Source of the DNA: Lepisosteus oculatus
Taxonomy: Eukaryota > Chordata > Actinopteri > Semionotiformes > Lepisosteidae
Direction of reading: 5' to 3'
NCBI RefSeq assembly: GCF_040954835.1
Contig: NC_090709.1
Location: 39,610,975-39,674,974, forward strand
Length of the DNA stretch: 64,000 nucleotides
The notes beneath the pieces are model-generated. The model saw only the letters and a program-made list of their open reading frames with translations. It ran no database searches and was not told the DNA's origin. A program made the position numbers and the translations under genes. Position 1 is the stretch's first letter; every line of letters starts with the position of its first letter. Positions 63,041 to 64,000 of the stretch are shown piece after piece.

Positions 63041-63415
63041 TTTTTTCGATCGTCGGTTACGTGGCGTGAAGACAGAGGCGGGAAACGGGCTGACCGTGAC
63101 GCCGAAATCGAACCCCCTCCATTCCGTATCCCCTTGCGGGGCGAAAAGAGAGGGGCCGAGGGGCGTGCGCTCGATGACAGAGAGGCGCGTGTCGAGCAGA
63201 CGGCACTCAGCGCTGGGTCTCGAGCTCCATCCCAGATGCCGGCTCTTCTAGAATCGGATAAACGCGGGTTTATTATTGGTCTTTATTTACTTCATCGGTC
63301 CGGCACGCTTCAGTGGAGCGAGACGGAGACTGAGAGATTCATTGCCATCAGTATCGGCTCTGAAATGTCATTGTGTATAGATGCACGCTAAAATGAAATA
63401 ATATTCATAATGTAA
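63041..63415. other. Unique sequence, no gene recognised
   Basis: Non-repetitive sequence with no convincing exon. Frames on plus are short and match nothing I know. Confidence 0.3.
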
Positions 63416-64000
63416 ACTAGACTGACTCCACTGCTCCGTTACTGGAGTTTACAGCCTGTGAGCAGACCTGCTCTAGACTGACTCCACTGCTCTGTTACTG
63501 GAGTTTACAGCCTGTGAACAGAGCTGCTCTAGACTGACTCCACTGCTCTGTTACTGGAGTTTACAGCCTGTGGACAGACCTGCTCTAGACCGACTCCACT
63601 GCTCTGTTACTGGAGTTTACAGCCTGTGGACAGACCTGCTCTAGACCGACTCCACTGCTCTGTTACTGGAGTTTACAGCCTGTGGACAGACCTGCTCTAG
63701 ACCGACTCCACTGCTCCGTTACTGGAGTTTACAGCCTGTGAACAGACCTGCTCTAGACTGACTCCACTGCTCTGTTACTGGAGTTTACAGCCTGTGGACA
63801 GACCTGCTCTAGACTGACTCCACTGCTCTGTTACTGGAGTTTACAGCCTGTGGACAGACCTGCTCTAGACTGACTCCACTGCTCCGTTACTGGAGTTTAC
63901 AGCCTGTGGACAGACCTGCTCTAGACTGACTCCACTGCTCCGTTACTGGAGTTTACAGCCTGTGGACAGACCTGCTCTAGACTGACTCCACTGCTCCGTT
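63416..64000. repeat. 56-bp minisatellite, at least 10 copies, runs off the window
   Basis: Unit: CTCTAGACTGACTCCACTGC + TCTGTTACTGGAGTTTACAG + CCTGTGGACAGACCTG. Highly homogeneous; right end not in the window. Confidence 0.96.

Overview
The window is nuclear DNA from a vertebrate, most likely a ray-finned fish. Genes are split into small exons with GT/AG boundaries. The TRIM gene has the typical fish zinc-binding-A33-like layout. The Ig receptors look like fish multi-Ig receptors. LINE and SINE fragments are of fish type. The extreme density of GC-rich minisatellites would fit a microchromosome or subtelomeric setting, for example in a gar, bowfin or other early-branching lineage, but I cannot identify the species.

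Two genes, SKIV2L (SKIC2) and PRRT1 (SynDIG4), lie in the MHC class III region in mammals. A TMEM268-like gene is here too; human TMEM268 is on 9q32, inside the MHC paralogon. The window is therefore best read as part of an MHC class III-like region. It also holds two immunoglobulin-superfamily receptor genes and a RING/B-box/B30.2 TRIM gene.

Layout: 598-1554 (+) last two coding exons of SKIV2L; about 2051-10629 (-) four-Ig-domain receptor (IgSF-1), convergent with SKIV2L; 14619-22160 (-) complete TRIM gene of 7 coding exons, about 530 aa; 24074-28013 (+) complete PRRT1, about 232 aa; 28014-39386 almost only tandem arrays plus one promoter-like patch; 39387-48181 (-) complete TMEM268-like gene, 8 coding exons, about 355 aa; 54456-60966 (-) second four-Ig receptor (IgSF-2), about 524 aa, with ITSM/ITIM-like tyrosine motifs in its tail; 61-63 kb LINE fragments; 63.4 kb to the end another array. 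Every exon set given here was checked for splice phase and closes in frame. The one exception is the tail exon of IgSF-1, which I could not settle.

Most non-coding sequence consists of tandem minisatellites with units of about 7-85 bp and arrays up to 2.2 kb. The most striking observation is that several intronic arrays contain copies of a neighbouring exon-intron boundary. These are the acceptor of the last SKIV2L exon (7 extra copies), the acceptor of TMEM268-like exon 4 (about 50 copies), the donor of PRRT1 exon 3 (2 extra copies), and an array of about 30 consensus donors at 51.5-52.8 kb. A second window-wide element is a 121-bp unit that appears to be the 3' end of a LINE reverse-transcriptase ORF. 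It occurs singly or in short tandem runs at about a dozen places, in both orientations.
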